DNA of 64,000 bases from Halomarina halobia (GTDB lineage Archaea; Halobacteriota; Halobacteria; Halobacteriales; Haloarculaceae). Positions 28,094 to 36,745 of the stretch are shown here, piece by piece. The position numbers and the translations under genes are program-made. The notes beneath the pieces are model-generated. The model did not search any database. It saw nothing but the letters and a program-made list of their open reading frames with translations, and was not told the DNA's origin. How positions within the stretch are numbered: the stretch's first letter is position 1; every line of letters starts with the position of its first letter. The DNA lies in NCBI RefSeq assembly GCF_029338575.1, contig NZ_CP119993.1, positions 930,001-994,000 of the forward strand. Reading direction: 5' to 3'.

Positions 28094-30104
28094 CCCCGTT
28101 CACCTCCATAACGAGGGTCCCGTCAGGCTGAACCGTACCGATCCAACCGGGTTTGAGGACCGTCGTACTCTCGGATTGCTCCAGGATTGCCGGGCCGACG
28201 ATCTCGCTACCAACCGGGAGCGTCTCTCGGTCGTACACCGGCGTTTCGTAGCACTCGCCCTCAAAGTACGCCTCGCGTGCAGTCTCAATCGTCTGCTCGT
28301 CAGCAGAAAACGTCGTAGGTGGTGTCTGTCGTTCGACTGTCGCCGTCGTCCGCAGGTTCACGAGGTAGATCTCCTCGTCGAGATGGTAGCCGTAGGCGCG
28401 TTCATGGGCAGCATGAAATCGATCCCGAATCGTCTTCGCGTCGAACGAGTCGTCGACTCGAACCTGCAGCTCAAAGCTCTGTCCGTGGTACCGAAGATCC
28501 GCGACTCGCTCGACCGTCGCCGTGGCTCTGTCTGCTACATCGACCTCCGTCAGCGTATCCTCGACGAGCGTTTCGTATACGCGGTCGACATCGACCGGAT
28601 CGACTTCCGAGAGGGGGGACCGGTAGGTCCGTACAGAGTCGTACTTTTCATCGGCAGCGAGGAGGCCGTACGCCGAGAGAACGCCACTCGGAAGCGGAAC
28701 GACGATGGTCGTAATATCGAGCTGTTCGGCGAGCGCTGCCGCGTGGAGTGGACCAGCACCACCGAACGCCACCAGTCCGAAGTTCCGTGGATCGAATCCC
28801 CGTTCGACGGTCACGGCACGGATTGCACGCGTCATCTTCGCGTTCGCCACCTGATAGACGCCGGCGGCTGCATCGAGCGCCGTATCGATGTCGGCTTCGG
28901 CCGCAAGGTTCACCAGTGCAGCGTCAGCCGCTGCCTTGTCGAGCGAGAGTTCGCCGCCGAGCGAAGTGCTCTCGCCGATGTAGCCCAGAACGACGTTTGC
29001 GTCTGTGACGGTCGGCTCCTCACCACCCTTGCCGTAACTCGCCGGACCGGGCTCTGCGCCGGCTGAGTCGGGCCCTACCCGGAGCGCGCCCCCGGCGTCG
29101 ACCCAGGCGATGCTGCCACCGCCGGAGCCGACAGTGTTGATGTCAACGACGGGAACGCGGATGGGGTGCCCGCCGATGGACGTATCCGTCGTTCGCTCGA
29201 TGCATCCGTCGCGGATGAGACTGACGTCGCTCGACGTGCCACCCATGTCGAACGTAACGAGGCCCTCGAGATCGTAAGTATTGGTGACGCTCGATGCGGT
29301 CCGGTTCGCGCCGACAACACCTGCTGCTGGGCCTGAGAGCGCCGTTGTCACGGCGTGTTGGCGTACCGTCTTGGCATCAGCGATGCCGCCGTTTGACTGC
29401 ATGATACGCGGCTGTGGCATACCCACGGCCGTCGCGCGCCGCTCCAGCTGGCTGAGATATGCGTCGATCGCTGGAGTTACGTAAGCGTCGATCACCGTAG
29501 TCGACGTGCGCTCGTACTCTCTGAACTCGGCGAGGACCTCATGGGAAGCCGAGACTGGGATGTCTAGACGCTTGCGGAGCATTTCGACAGCGGTCTGCTC
29601 GTTCTCCGGTGATGCATACGCGTGGAGGAACGAGATCGCTAGGCTCTCAATGTCGCTATCTCCGAGGTCGACCGCAAGTTCGTTAAGTTCTGACTGGTCG
29701 ATGGACCGTTCGACACCGTCGGTTGTGGTCCGTTCTGCGAGTTCGAACCGACGCCGCCGTGGCACCAGCGGCGTCGGCTTCTCGGCATCGAGGTCGTAGA
29801 GATCAGGTCGTGACTGACGGCCAATTTCGAGTACGTCACGGAATCCAGCAGTCGTGACGAGCGCTGTCTTCGCACCGTTTCCTTCCAAAAGTGCATTCGT
29901 TGAGACGGTCATTGCATGCGTGAATTCCCCGATATCGGCAGGTTCGGTGTTAGCCTTCCGACATGCCTTCTCGACACCATCCATGACACCCTTACTCTGG
30001 TCAGTTGTGGTTGGAACCTTCGCCGTGATCAAATCCCCCTCAACGACGAGTGTGACGTCGGTGAAGGTTCCACCAACGTCAACACCTATCTTGGCCTCGA
30101 TCAT
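28086..30104 (-). CDS. hyuA: Hydantoinase A / 5-oxoprolinase subunit A-type protein
   Basis: The ATP-binding partner of HyuB, 672 residues. The actin-like phosphate-1 motif is GVDVGGTFTDVTL at 7-19, followed by ATTDQSKGVMDG-like text (here TTTDQSKGVMDG), MTVSTNALLEGNG, then FDMGGTSSDVSLI (phosphate 2) and FGGAGPLHA. It is the first gene of the operon. The C-terminal 120 residues (LRYHGQSFELQV) are family-typical. Pyroglutamyl peptidase nearby argues for 5-oxoproline as substrate; a hydantoin route with the creatininase-like enzyme is the main alternative. Confidence 0.92.
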   Translation of the reverse strand: MIEAKIGVDVGGTFTDVTLVVEGDLITAKVPTTTDQSKGVMDGVEKACRKANTEPADIGEFTHAMTVSTNALLEGNGAKTALVTTAGFRDVLEIGRQSRPDLYDLDAEKPTPLVPRRRRFELAERTTTDGVERSIDQSELNELAVDLGDSDIESLAISFLHAYASPENEQTAVEMLRKRLDIPVSASHEVLAEFREYERTSTTVIDAYVTPAIDAYLSQLERRATAVGMPQPRIMQSNGGIADAKTVRQHAVTTALSGPAAGVVGANRTASSVTNTYDLEGLVTFDMGGTSSDVSLIRDGCIERTTDTSIGGHPIRVPVVDINTVGSGGGSIAWVDAGGALRVGPDSAGAEPGPASYGKGGEEPTVTDANVVLGYIGESTSLGGELSLDKAAADAALVNLAAEADIDTALDAAAGVYQVANAKMTRAIRAVTVERGFDPRNFGLVAFGGAGPLHAAALAEQLDITTIVVPLPSGVLSAYGLLAADEKYDSVRTYRSPLSEVDPVDVDRVYETLVEDTLTEVDVADRATATVERVADLRYHGQSFELQVRVDDSFDAKTIRDRFHAAHERAYGYHLDEEIYLVNLRTTATVERQTPPTTFSADEQTIETAREAYFEGECYETPVYDRETLPVGSEIVGPAILEQSESTTVLKPGWIGTVQPDGTLVMEVNGDE

Positions 30105-30278
30105 TGCAACACCCCATGTGATTCCATCGGGTGTCGATACACGATCAATAGTGGCCGGTCGCCCATCCGCGGTGCAATCATTGTCACTCAGTGAGCAACG
30201 AACCGCTAAAATGGTGATTAAGAACCCACCCTTCGCGGATATGAACCCGTATGAAGGTGTGCTGTTCGAGGAGTCGGA

Positions 30279-30854
30279 CTACCTAGTTCTGTGTTCGGTA
30301 ACGATGACCTTCGAAACACCCTGTGCGATTTCGATCTCGAACGGGAGTTTCGCCGTACTCTGCTGGATGAACTTCGTCATAAACCATTTGATCTTCTCCG
30401 TTGGGAATACTACGTGGTAGGTGTTCGTATCGGCCTGCCTGACCTTCAAAAAGCCACAGACCGAGAGCCAGTCCAGTAGCTCGCTGAGTGTCGAGAACCG
30501 CGAGCGATACTCCTCTGCATGGTACTCGGCGACGCGATCGATGACTTTGGCAAATTCTGGATCGGGTTCTCCAGCCGAGACCTCGACGTAGTCGAGCAAT
30601 CCGTGAAGGAAATCGATGTCGAGTAGGACGTGTTCTCCGCTCGAAAGCATCTTGTGGTACTGTTGCAGGTTCGTGCTTGTAGCTGTATTCGCAGCCTGAA
30701 AGTTCGCTGCATAGAAGAGCAGTGCTTGCCGTACAAGTTCGCTCTGTCCTTGTCCCGTCTGACTCACGAGATCGTCGAGCGCCTCCCGCGAATCTTTGTC
30801 AAGGGAGACCGTGAGGCGGTCGCTAACCATATCTTCCTTAGCCGCTTCGAACAT
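30279..30854 (-). CDS. Ribbon-helix-helix regulator with a C-terminal haloarchaeal domain
   Basis: A 191-residue protein; an ATG nine codons in (MVSDRLTVSLDKD) is the likelier start. The first 45 residues form a CopG/Arc-like ribbon-helix-helix (RLTVSLDKDSREALDDLV, then SELVRQALLFYAA). The rest is an alpha/beta domain of unknown type with LLDIDFLHGLLDYVEV and TNTYHVVFPTEKIKWFMTKF. I recall similar proteins near catabolic genes in haloarchaea. It lies immediately upstream of hyuA on the same strand and probably regulates the hyu and pot genes; the TTCATAAC repeat at 21856 and 21888 is a possible target. Confidence 0.7.
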   Translation of the reverse strand: MFEAAKEDMVSDRLTVSLDKDSREALDDLVSQTGQGQSELVRQALLFYAANFQAANTATSTNLQQYHKMLSSGEHVLLDIDFLHGLLDYVEVSAGEPDPEFAKVIDRVAEYHAEEYRSRFSTLSELLDWLSVCGFLKVRQADTNTYHVVFPTEKIKWFMTKFIQQSTAKLPFEIEIAQGVSKVIVTEHRTR

Positions 30855-31225
30855 AATACTGCATCGTAAGGATGACGTGCTGTTGATAGAAACCCCGATC
30901 AGTCATCAAAGAGAGCGTCAGCTTTACGAGCGGCCCGTTTCGGAGGCGTACACTGGTACCACGGATAACTCTCGAATAGTAGTATATGAACTCGCATAAT
31001 ATCACTCTCCACCGACAGCCTAGCTTGCGTTTACTAGGTGACTACACGTCAACATACCGTAGAATAGTATCCAGGGTAGTACTCTCTCTGGTGCGCAGGT
31101 ATCATTTATCCATTAGAACCGGTCTAAATTAGATGATACTATAATATTCTGTAGATTTACCCGCCAAGTGATTACGTCAGACATTAGAAATATGTTTTCA
31201 ATAACAATTTCTGGTTGTTGAGATA
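30855..31225. other. AT-rich intergenic region
   Basis: About 370 bases, AT-rich, without a gene. The promoter of the ribbon-helix-helix gene must be near the left end. The right end joins abruptly to the surface-protein fragment, so a deletion or rearrangement breakpoint probably lies around 31190-31230. Confidence 0.4.
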
Positions 31226-31796
31226 GTGGACGTAATGCCATCGTCCCTCCCCCGCGTTTCGATTGCCATTGGCAGCGCGACAGTCCACCACAGTGTCATC
31301 GCCGGGAACGCTGTCGGGATTGGGGCGTGGATTCCCTTCTTCCGCGATGACGAGCCAGATACGCCAGTCAATGCGACGCACAATTACTGGGGGGCAAGCG
31401 ATGGCCCGTCGAGCAATACCGACACGCCTGATCACTACTATGCTGATCCTGTGACGGGGAGGCTGGCAAACAGTAGCGGGAATCCAATTAGTGGTCGGGT
31501 CGATGGCGACCCCAACGAGTCGAACGTCCACTTCGACCCGTTCTTGACGGAGAACCCGTCCGAACCTCCAGAATCTCCCTCAGAGACGCCGACTAACGAC
31601 GGCAACGAGGAAGGGGAGAAGGATCGAACTCGGCGACGCCTGCTACGCCTCCGGCGTCTGACGAGCCAGACACGTCACCGCCTTCACCCCGAATGATAGC
31701 GGTCAGACAGTCGCAAACGGGCCTGGGTTTAGTGCGTGGTCTGTACTCATTGCTTCGGGACTTGTAATGCTCCTGCTCCTCCGTCTCACCACTTGA
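31226..31796 (+). pseudogene. 3' remnant of a beta-helix surface glycoprotein with PGF-CTERM tail
   Basis: The first frame gives SATVHHSVIAGNAVGIGAW, then HNYWGASDGPSS and NVHFDPFL, the end of a right-handed beta-helix repeat domain of extracellular proteins. A Pro/Ser/Thr-rich linker follows but is broken by shifts at about 31615 and about 31690. In the third frame the gene ends NDSGQTVANGPGFSAWSVLI then a hydrophobic stretch and a short Arg-Leu-Thr end, with stop TGA at 31794-31796. GPGF followed by one membrane segment is a PGF-CTERM sorting signal, processed by archaeosortase A. No N terminus is present, so the gene was truncated and then frameshifted. Confidence 0.75.
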
Positions 31797-31918
31797 GAAG
31801 AATTCGTGTTCAGAGGTGTATTGGTGCGAGCACTGAGTAGAGGGCCACATATCGTCTTCGCCACTTGCTGAGATAAAGAGCAACAGGAGAGCGGAGAAGC
31901 GAAGTTGGATTCATCTGA

Positions 31919-32149
31919 GTGACGAGTATCGAGACGCTCACGCCCCACCAGCGCGCACTCTACGACATCCTGGCCGAGGAGGGTGAACTCGAACCGGCCG
32001 ATCTGTACGCCGCCTACCAGGAACGCGTCGACGAGCCGAAGACTGATCGCACTGTGCGGAACTACCTCCAGAAACTCGCCCAGTACAACCTCATCACGAT
32101 CACCGGCACGAGTCGGGATCGGACCTACGTCGTCGAGCGCCGCGAGTAG
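31919..32149 (+). CDS. Small winged-helix protein resembling the Orc1/Cdc6 C-terminal domain
   Basis: 76 residues from a GTG that directly follows an in-frame TGA. LTPHQRALYDILAEEGELEP, DRTVRNYLQKLAQYNLIT and GTSRDRTY match the origin-binding winged helix at the end of haloarchaeal Orc1/Cdc6 initiators. The AAA+ part is absent upstream in every frame, so this is either a free-standing DNA-binding protein or the leftover end of an initiator gene. Confidence 0.65.
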   Translation: MTSIETLTPHQRALYDILAEEGELEPADLYAAYQERVDEPKTDRTVRNYLQKLAQYNLITITGTSRDRTYVVERRE

Positions 32150-32312
32150 GTGGAAACGGCTCTGTTGAACCCCTCAAGCGGTGATCGGCTCGAACAGACG
32201 TGCTGCATACAGAGGATATATTCAGTAGAGTGCTTTCCACAGCGGAGGGTGATAACGAGGCGGATTGATTGAACTGTATCATGTTTATTTTCCCTTGCCC
32301 AGACTAGGAGAC

Positions 32313-32867
32313 ATGGGCAAAATTACTGCGTGGGAGTTGATATCGGCGGATGGCGTCATGGAGACGCCCGAAGAGTGGGCGTCCGCCTTTCACAATGACG
32401 AGATCGCGGAAGCAAGTGCATCGATGATGACTGATTCGGGTGCGTTATTGCTGGGACGAATAACGTACGAGGACCTCGTCTCCCACTGGCCCAACCAACC
32501 GGAGGGTGACCCGATGGCGGACTACATTAATATCGTCTCTAAGTTCGTTGTTTCGACGACTCTGGAAGAACCGCTCGAGTGGAACAATTCGACACTCATC
32601 AACGGGAATATCGTAGAAGAGATCACTCAGTTGAAACAGCGGTCAGATCAGGATTTCACGATACTCGGCAGTGGTGCTCTCGTCCGATCGTTGCTTAGCG
32701 ATGGTCTCCTCGACGAGCTCATGATATTGGTTCACCCCTTGCTCGTGGGAAGTGGCAAGCGCCTCTTTGGGGACGGTAGTGAGCGGGTGGACCTCGATTT
32801 AGTGGATTCCCAGATATTCAGTACAGGCGTTGTCTCTCTCACGTACCGGCCAGCAGGGATGGAATAA
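32313..32867 (+). CDS. Dihydrofolate reductase family protein (RibD C-terminal-like)
   Basis: 184 residues from the ATG at 32313, chosen because family members start at a GKI-type strand; the open frame extends 16 codons upstream. GRITYEDLVSHWP, KFVVSTTLEEPLEW, FTILGSGALVRSLLSDGLLD and HPLLVGSGKRLF are typical of the RibD_C/YyaP group of small reductases. These bind NADPH and are often detached from riboflavin synthesis. No riboflavin gene is near; the substrate is unknown. Confidence 0.88.
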   Translation: MGKITAWELISADGVMETPEEWASAFHNDEIAEASASMMTDSGALLLGRITYEDLVSHWPNQPEGDPMADYINIVSKFVVSTTLEEPLEWNNSTLINGNIVEEITQLKQRSDQDFTILGSGALVRSLLSDGLLDELMILVHPLLVGSGKRLFGDGSERVDLDLVDSQIFSTGVVSLTYRPAGME

Positions 32868-33128
32868 CGCGTCTTCGATATGTACGCGGGTGTAGTTACC
32901 ACCAGGTTCGCTAACTTGTCCGTGCACGATACGCGCTCTATATTCACCACGACCGCTGAAACATATCACTGATTGATGATTTCAACACGGCCGAATTGCT
33001 GTAATGCATATCCGCGTAGTTAACGCAGGGTGGCGACTCCCCGCTGATTCGTGATATAGATGGGTGGGCTGCCAGTCAGCAACGGAGGCTGCGGCGTGAA
33101 GCCCGTAGCCCGGGCGGCGGCGACCGCC

Positions 33129-33602
33129 TTACTCCGCCTTCGGGACCTCCACCAGCCGGGCGAGGTTCTCCAGGGACATGCCCCAGCCCGTCGCGGCGTC
33201 TTCTTCGGGGATCGGCTTGGGGATGCCCTCCTGGCGCACGGTCACCTCGGTCCCCCCCTCAACCTCTTCGAGAGTGATGGTCACGGTCATCTCGCTCTGC
33301 ATCTCGGGTGCATCCGTCTCGAATTCGTCTGTCTGGACGATGCGCTCGTGGGGCACCAGTTCCACGTACTCGCCACCGAAACTGTGCTCGTCGCTCTTGT
33401 CGATCGAGGTGAAGGTCCCGCGGTACGTTCCACCGACCTCACCGTCGGCGTGGTCGTACGTGGCGGTGTAGCCCGCCGGTGGGGAGAACTTCGCCAGGGC
33501 GTCTGCGTCCAGAAACGCGTTGTAGATGCGCTCGGCCGGCGCATCGATTACGCGGCTCACTTCGATGCTTCCCGTCTCCGGTTCGTCTGTTTGGTTGCTC
33601 AT
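33129..33602 (-). CDS. SRPBCC (AHSA1-like) domain protein
   Basis: 157 residues from the ATG at 33602 that overlaps the stop of the upstream ArsR gene (ATGA). The START-like fold of the AHSA1 group is seen: VSRVIDAPAERIYNAFLDAD, KFSPPAGYTATYDHADGEVG, then HERIVQTDEF, MTVTITLEEVEGGTEVTVRQ and a final GWGMSLENLARLVE helix. ArsR-AHSA1 pairs are very common in bacteria and archaea; the SRPBCC partner probably binds a hydrophobic ligand, but its function is not known. Confidence 0.9.
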   Translation of the reverse strand: MSNQTDEPETGSIEVSRVIDAPAERIYNAFLDADALAKFSPPAGYTATYDHADGEVGGTYRGTFTSIDKSDEHSFGGEYVELVPHERIVQTDEFETDAPEMQSEMTVTITLEEVEGGTEVTVRQEGIPKPIPEEDAATGWGMSLENLARLVEVPKAE

Positions 33603-33934
33603 GACTGATCGTCTCTTTCGACTTGTTGCGCGATGGCCTCCAGCGTGTCCTCCCAGAAGATCCGGTACTGGACGATCCAGGAGAAGGCTTCGGACAGGGG
33701 CTTGCCCTGGAGCGCGCACCTGCGCACCCGACCTTCGTGGGTCTGCCGGAGCAGTCCGGCGTCCTCCAGCACGCGCAGGTGTTGGCTGATCGCCGACAGG
33801 CTGACGTCGTGAGGCTCGGCCAGTTCGCTCACGCTCTGTTCACCCTCGGCGAGTTGCTCGATGATCGAGCGCCGGGTGGGGTGGGAGAGCGCGGCGAAGA
33901 CTGCGTCCAGATCAACGTCAGGATGCTTAAGCAT
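33599..33934 (-). CDS. ArsR-family transcriptional regulator
   Basis: A 111-residue winged helix: FAALSHPTRRSIIEQLAEGE, SVSELAEPHDVSLSAISQHL (recognition helix) and GLLRQTHEGRVRR (wing). There is no cysteine pair for metal binding, so it is not an arsenic sensor. It precedes and overlaps the SRPBCC gene. The region just upstream contains two TTAAGCA copies (around 33925 and 33960) that could be its own operator. Confidence 0.9.
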   Translation of the reverse strand: MLKHPDVDLDAVFAALSHPTRRSIIEQLAEGEQSVSELAEPHDVSLSAISQHLRVLEDAGLLRQTHEGRVRRCALQGKPLSEAFSWIVQYRIFWEDTLEAIAQQVERDDQS

Positions 33935-34230
33935 CTTCTAAACTATTGTGGGCAGAGTACTTAAGCATTTGCTTAAGTAAGGTACGTCGGGCCCAGGACC
34001 TTGAGAAGGATCGACGAGCCAGCATCCCTCGTGGTCCAGTTTGAGGCCCCTGGGCTACCGCTCTACCACTGGCGAGGTGACCGATCGACCCGTTCCGTCA
34101 ATCTCTGTGGTGAATATATCTCCTCGAATCAGCAGGCCTATTCTATCAGTATGATGGGATGGATCTGCATCATTGACCCTGTCTATTCCCACGGTAGAAA
34201 CGCTAAGCTCCTCGCCTCCCTACACCGAAT

Positions 34231-35043
34231 ATGACTGTGGGAATCGACAACATCCAGTTCCTGGCCACGTCGGCCCACCGCGTCGGCGTCCTCGAAGTGT
34301 TGCGCGATGGACCGGCCGACCGTCGAGAGCTGTGTGAGGCCACCGGCGCCTCCTCGCCAACCGTCGGACGGGTGCTCGCCGACTTCGAAGAGCGTCGGTG
34401 GCTCGTTAGGGACGGCCCCACGTACGGGCTGACCCCCCTCGGCGAGTACGTCACCGACCGGTTCCTGGCTCTCCGGGACGCGATGGAAATCGAAGAGAAG
34501 CTCCGCGACGTCTGGCAGTGGCTGCCGGTCGAGATGCCGGGCTTCTCCGTCGACCTCTTCGCCGACGCGGTGGTCTCCTACCCCGGGCCAGGGTACCCCT
34601 ACGAGCCCGTCGAGCGGCTCGGCCAGCTCATCGCGTCGACCTCGTCATTGCGCGGGTTCGACAACATCGTCTACAAGTCGAGCAACCTCGAGACAGCCTG
34701 TGGCGCGGTCCTCGAGGAAATGACGTTCGAGTACGTGTTCACGCCCGAGGCCCTGGAGGGGATGTTTGCCTGGAATCCGGACCGAATCATAGAGGTCGCC
34801 GCCTGCGAGAACGCGACCGTCCTCGTCCACGACCACCTCCCCGACGGCGACCGCTGCGGCCTCGGCATCGTGGACGACCGGGCCGGAATCTGCTGCCATG
34901 ACGCCGAGACCGGGGCGCTCGTGGCGGTCATCGACACCGACGCCTCGGAGGCCCGTGACTGGGCCATCTCGGTCTTCGAGCAGGTTCGCGCGGAGGCGAC
35001 CCCGGTAGACCCCGCCGCCTTCGAATCCCGTGCACCGTCGTAA
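34231..35043 (+). CDS. Winged-helix transcriptional regulator with FilR1-like effector domain
   Basis: 270 residues. The N-terminal winged helix spans about 5-75 (RVGVLEVLRDGPADRRELCE, ASSPTVGRVLADFEERRWLV, PLGEYVTDRF). The C-terminal part (about 95-260) resembles the FilR1 middle domain of archaeal regulators: LRDVWQWLPVEMPGF, the EEMTFEYVFTPEAL region and CGLGIVDDRAGICCHDAETG. It is divergent from no obvious target; the flavoprotein downstream on the same strand starts 158 bases later and may be controlled by it. Confidence 0.8.
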   Translation: MTVGIDNIQFLATSAHRVGVLEVLRDGPADRRELCEATGASSPTVGRVLADFEERRWLVRDGPTYGLTPLGEYVTDRFLALRDAMEIEEKLRDVWQWLPVEMPGFSVDLFADAVVSYPGPGYPYEPVERLGQLIASTSSLRGFDNIVYKSSNLETACGAVLEEMTFEYVFTPEALEGMFAWNPDRIIEVAACENATVLVHDHLPDGDRCGLGIVDDRAGICCHDAETGALVAVIDTDASEARDWAISVFEQVRAEATPVDPAAFESRAPS

Positions 35044-35201
35044 CACCCCTGGCGACGACCGCCGCCGTCGGACTGGCAAACCGGTCTGCCGATTGCCTCT
35101 GGCGTAGCAGGGACCCGTCATGCCCGAGATTTCAAGGCGTGAAATTCTGCACGCGGCATCATCACTTCCTTCCGGCGCGTACGCTTGCCGAGGAACGAAC
35201 C

Positions 35202-36392
35202 ATGATCGAACGACACAACACCGTCGTCATCGGCGGCGGCCAGGCCGGACTGGCGACCGGGTACTACCTGCAGCAGCACGACCAGGACTTCGTCATCCTC
35301 GACGCGGGCGACCGCGTCGGCGACGCATGGCGGGCCCGCTGGGACTCCCTCCGGGTATTCACGCCCGCTCGCTACTCGAGCCTGCCAGGGATGGACGTTC
35401 CGGGCTCACCGTACGCCTTCCCCACGAAGGACGAGGTGGCCGACTACCTGGAGACCTACGCCCAGCGGTTCGACCTACCCGTCGAACTCGGCGTCCGCGT
35501 GGACGGGCTAGAACGGAGCGGCGATGGCTTCCTCGTGAGCGCCGGCGATCGGCGGTTCGAGGCGGACAACGTCGTCGTGGCGATGGCGAGCTATCAAGTC
35601 CCGAAGGTCCCGGATTTCGCATCGAAGCTCTCCGACGACATCGTCCAGCTGCACACGAGCGGCTACCGCAACCCCGATCAGCTCCAAGATGGGGGCGTGC
35701 TCGTCGTCGGTGCGGGCAACTCCGGTGCCGAGATCGCCCTCGACGTCGCCGGCGCTTCGCGCCGGCTGCAAGCGAGACGCGGAGCGTCTCGCCCTGTCGC
35801 CGACGGACACGAGACGTGGCTGTCAGGCCGGGACGTCGGCCACGTGCCGTTCCACATCGACTCGTGGGTCGGCCGTCACCTTGGGGTCCCGTTCGTGATG
35901 CGCGTGCTCTTTCACCGGATCTTCACGACGGGGACGCCGATCGGGCGCCGTATCCGCCCGAAGGTGCTCTCACAGGGCGGCCCGCTGGTGCGCACGAAGC
36001 CGAGTGACCTGGCCGCGGCCGGCGTCGAACGGGTGCCTCGCACGACCGGCGTCCGCGACGGTCGCCCCGTCGTCGGAGACGACGACGTTCTCGACGTCGA
36101 AAACGTCATCTGGTGCACTGGCTTCCGCCCTGACTTTTCGTGGATAGACCTTCCGATCTTCGACGGGAAGGAACAGCCCAAGGAGCCCGTCCACGTGCGC
36201 GGCGTCGTCCCGGACGAGCCGGGACTGTACTTCGTCGGCCTATTCTTCCTGTACGCGATGACGTCAGGGCTGTTCACCGGCGTCGGCAGGGATGCAGAGT
36301 ACGTCGTCGACCACCTGACGCTGAGGACACGGCAGCAGCCGCCTCGTCCGAGCTATACCGGATCGGCGGATGGACTCCTACAGCAGTCGTAG
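35202..36392 (+). CDS. FAD/NAD(P)-binding flavoprotein monooxygenase-like protein
   Basis: 396 residues from the ATG at 35202; the open frame begins 21 codons earlier without family resemblance. FAD-binding GGGQAGLATGYYL is at the start, RVGDAWRARWDSLRVFTP follows, NAD(P)-binding VVGAGNSGAEIALDVAG lies in the middle, and IWCTGFRPDFSWIDLPIF near the end. This is the pattern of the CzcO/YhfW class of small flavoprotein monooxygenases. The Baeyer-Villiger fingerprint FxGxxxHxxxW is not present. Substrate unknown. Confidence 0.88.
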   Translation: MIERHNTVVIGGGQAGLATGYYLQQHDQDFVILDAGDRVGDAWRARWDSLRVFTPARYSSLPGMDVPGSPYAFPTKDEVADYLETYAQRFDLPVELGVRVDGLERSGDGFLVSAGDRRFEADNVVVAMASYQVPKVPDFASKLSDDIVQLHTSGYRNPDQLQDGGVLVVGAGNSGAEIALDVAGASRRLQARRGASRPVADGHETWLSGRDVGHVPFHIDSWVGRHLGVPFVMRVLFHRIFTTGTPIGRRIRPKVLSQGGPLVRTKPSDLAAAGVERVPRTTGVRDGRPVVGDDDVLDVENVIWCTGFRPDFSWIDLPIFDGKEQPKEPVHVRGVVPDEPGLYFVGLFFLYAMTSGLFTGVGRDAEYVVDHLTLRTRQQPPRPSYTGSADGLLQQS

Positions 36393-36745
36393 TCGAGTTC
36401 GATGTCGGTCCTGAGTCTGAGAACGGCTAGTCTCGCGAACGTTGCCATCTCACGCGGTCTGACTCATCCTACCGTGGAGCTAGATCACCCGCGGTGAGCG
36501 ATACGCCCGCTGCATCTTGCACACGACTCGTATCAGTTGTTGAGGGTTTCAACAAGGCCGTGGAAACGTATCTGGAAACCCTGTCGTCACGACGTCCTGC
36601 TGACGTCTGAAATTACTTGCTTAGCCCGATCTCTCTGCCGCTAAGAGGCGTTCGACAGTAGCGCTGGTGTACGACTGCAGCGGTATCTGGAAGCTCTGGA
36701 AGCGACACGCCGTCGCTTATCCGAGCCACTGATGACTAGCGACCC
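36393..36745. other. Intergenic region with dispersed repeat
   Basis: 353 bases without a gene, holding one copy of the dispersed repeat (36500-36562). A weak frame through the repeat reads SVVEGFNKAVETYLETL, so the repeat could be the relic of a coding sequence. Confidence 0.4.
36500..36562 (+). repeat. Dispersed repeat, copy A
   Basis: Contains GCTGCATCTTGCACACGACT and then TATCAGTTGTTGAGGGTTTC with AACAAGG following. The second half is shared with copy C at 47705-47766 over 25 bases with one mismatch. Likely a remnant of an insertion sequence or MITE. Confidence 0.5.

Noticed and set aside
33990..34080. A tRNA-like stretch on the minus strand (AGTGGTAGAGCGGTAGCCC and a later GATCC)
   Set aside because: Parts resemble a D arm, but I could not fold a complete cloverleaf with a normal acceptor stem, anticodon loop and T arm. 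A tRNA finder would decide it.
34231..36392. A regulator-flavoprotein operon
   Set aside because: The 158-base gap and lack of overlap make co-transcription uncertain, so I listed the genes separately.
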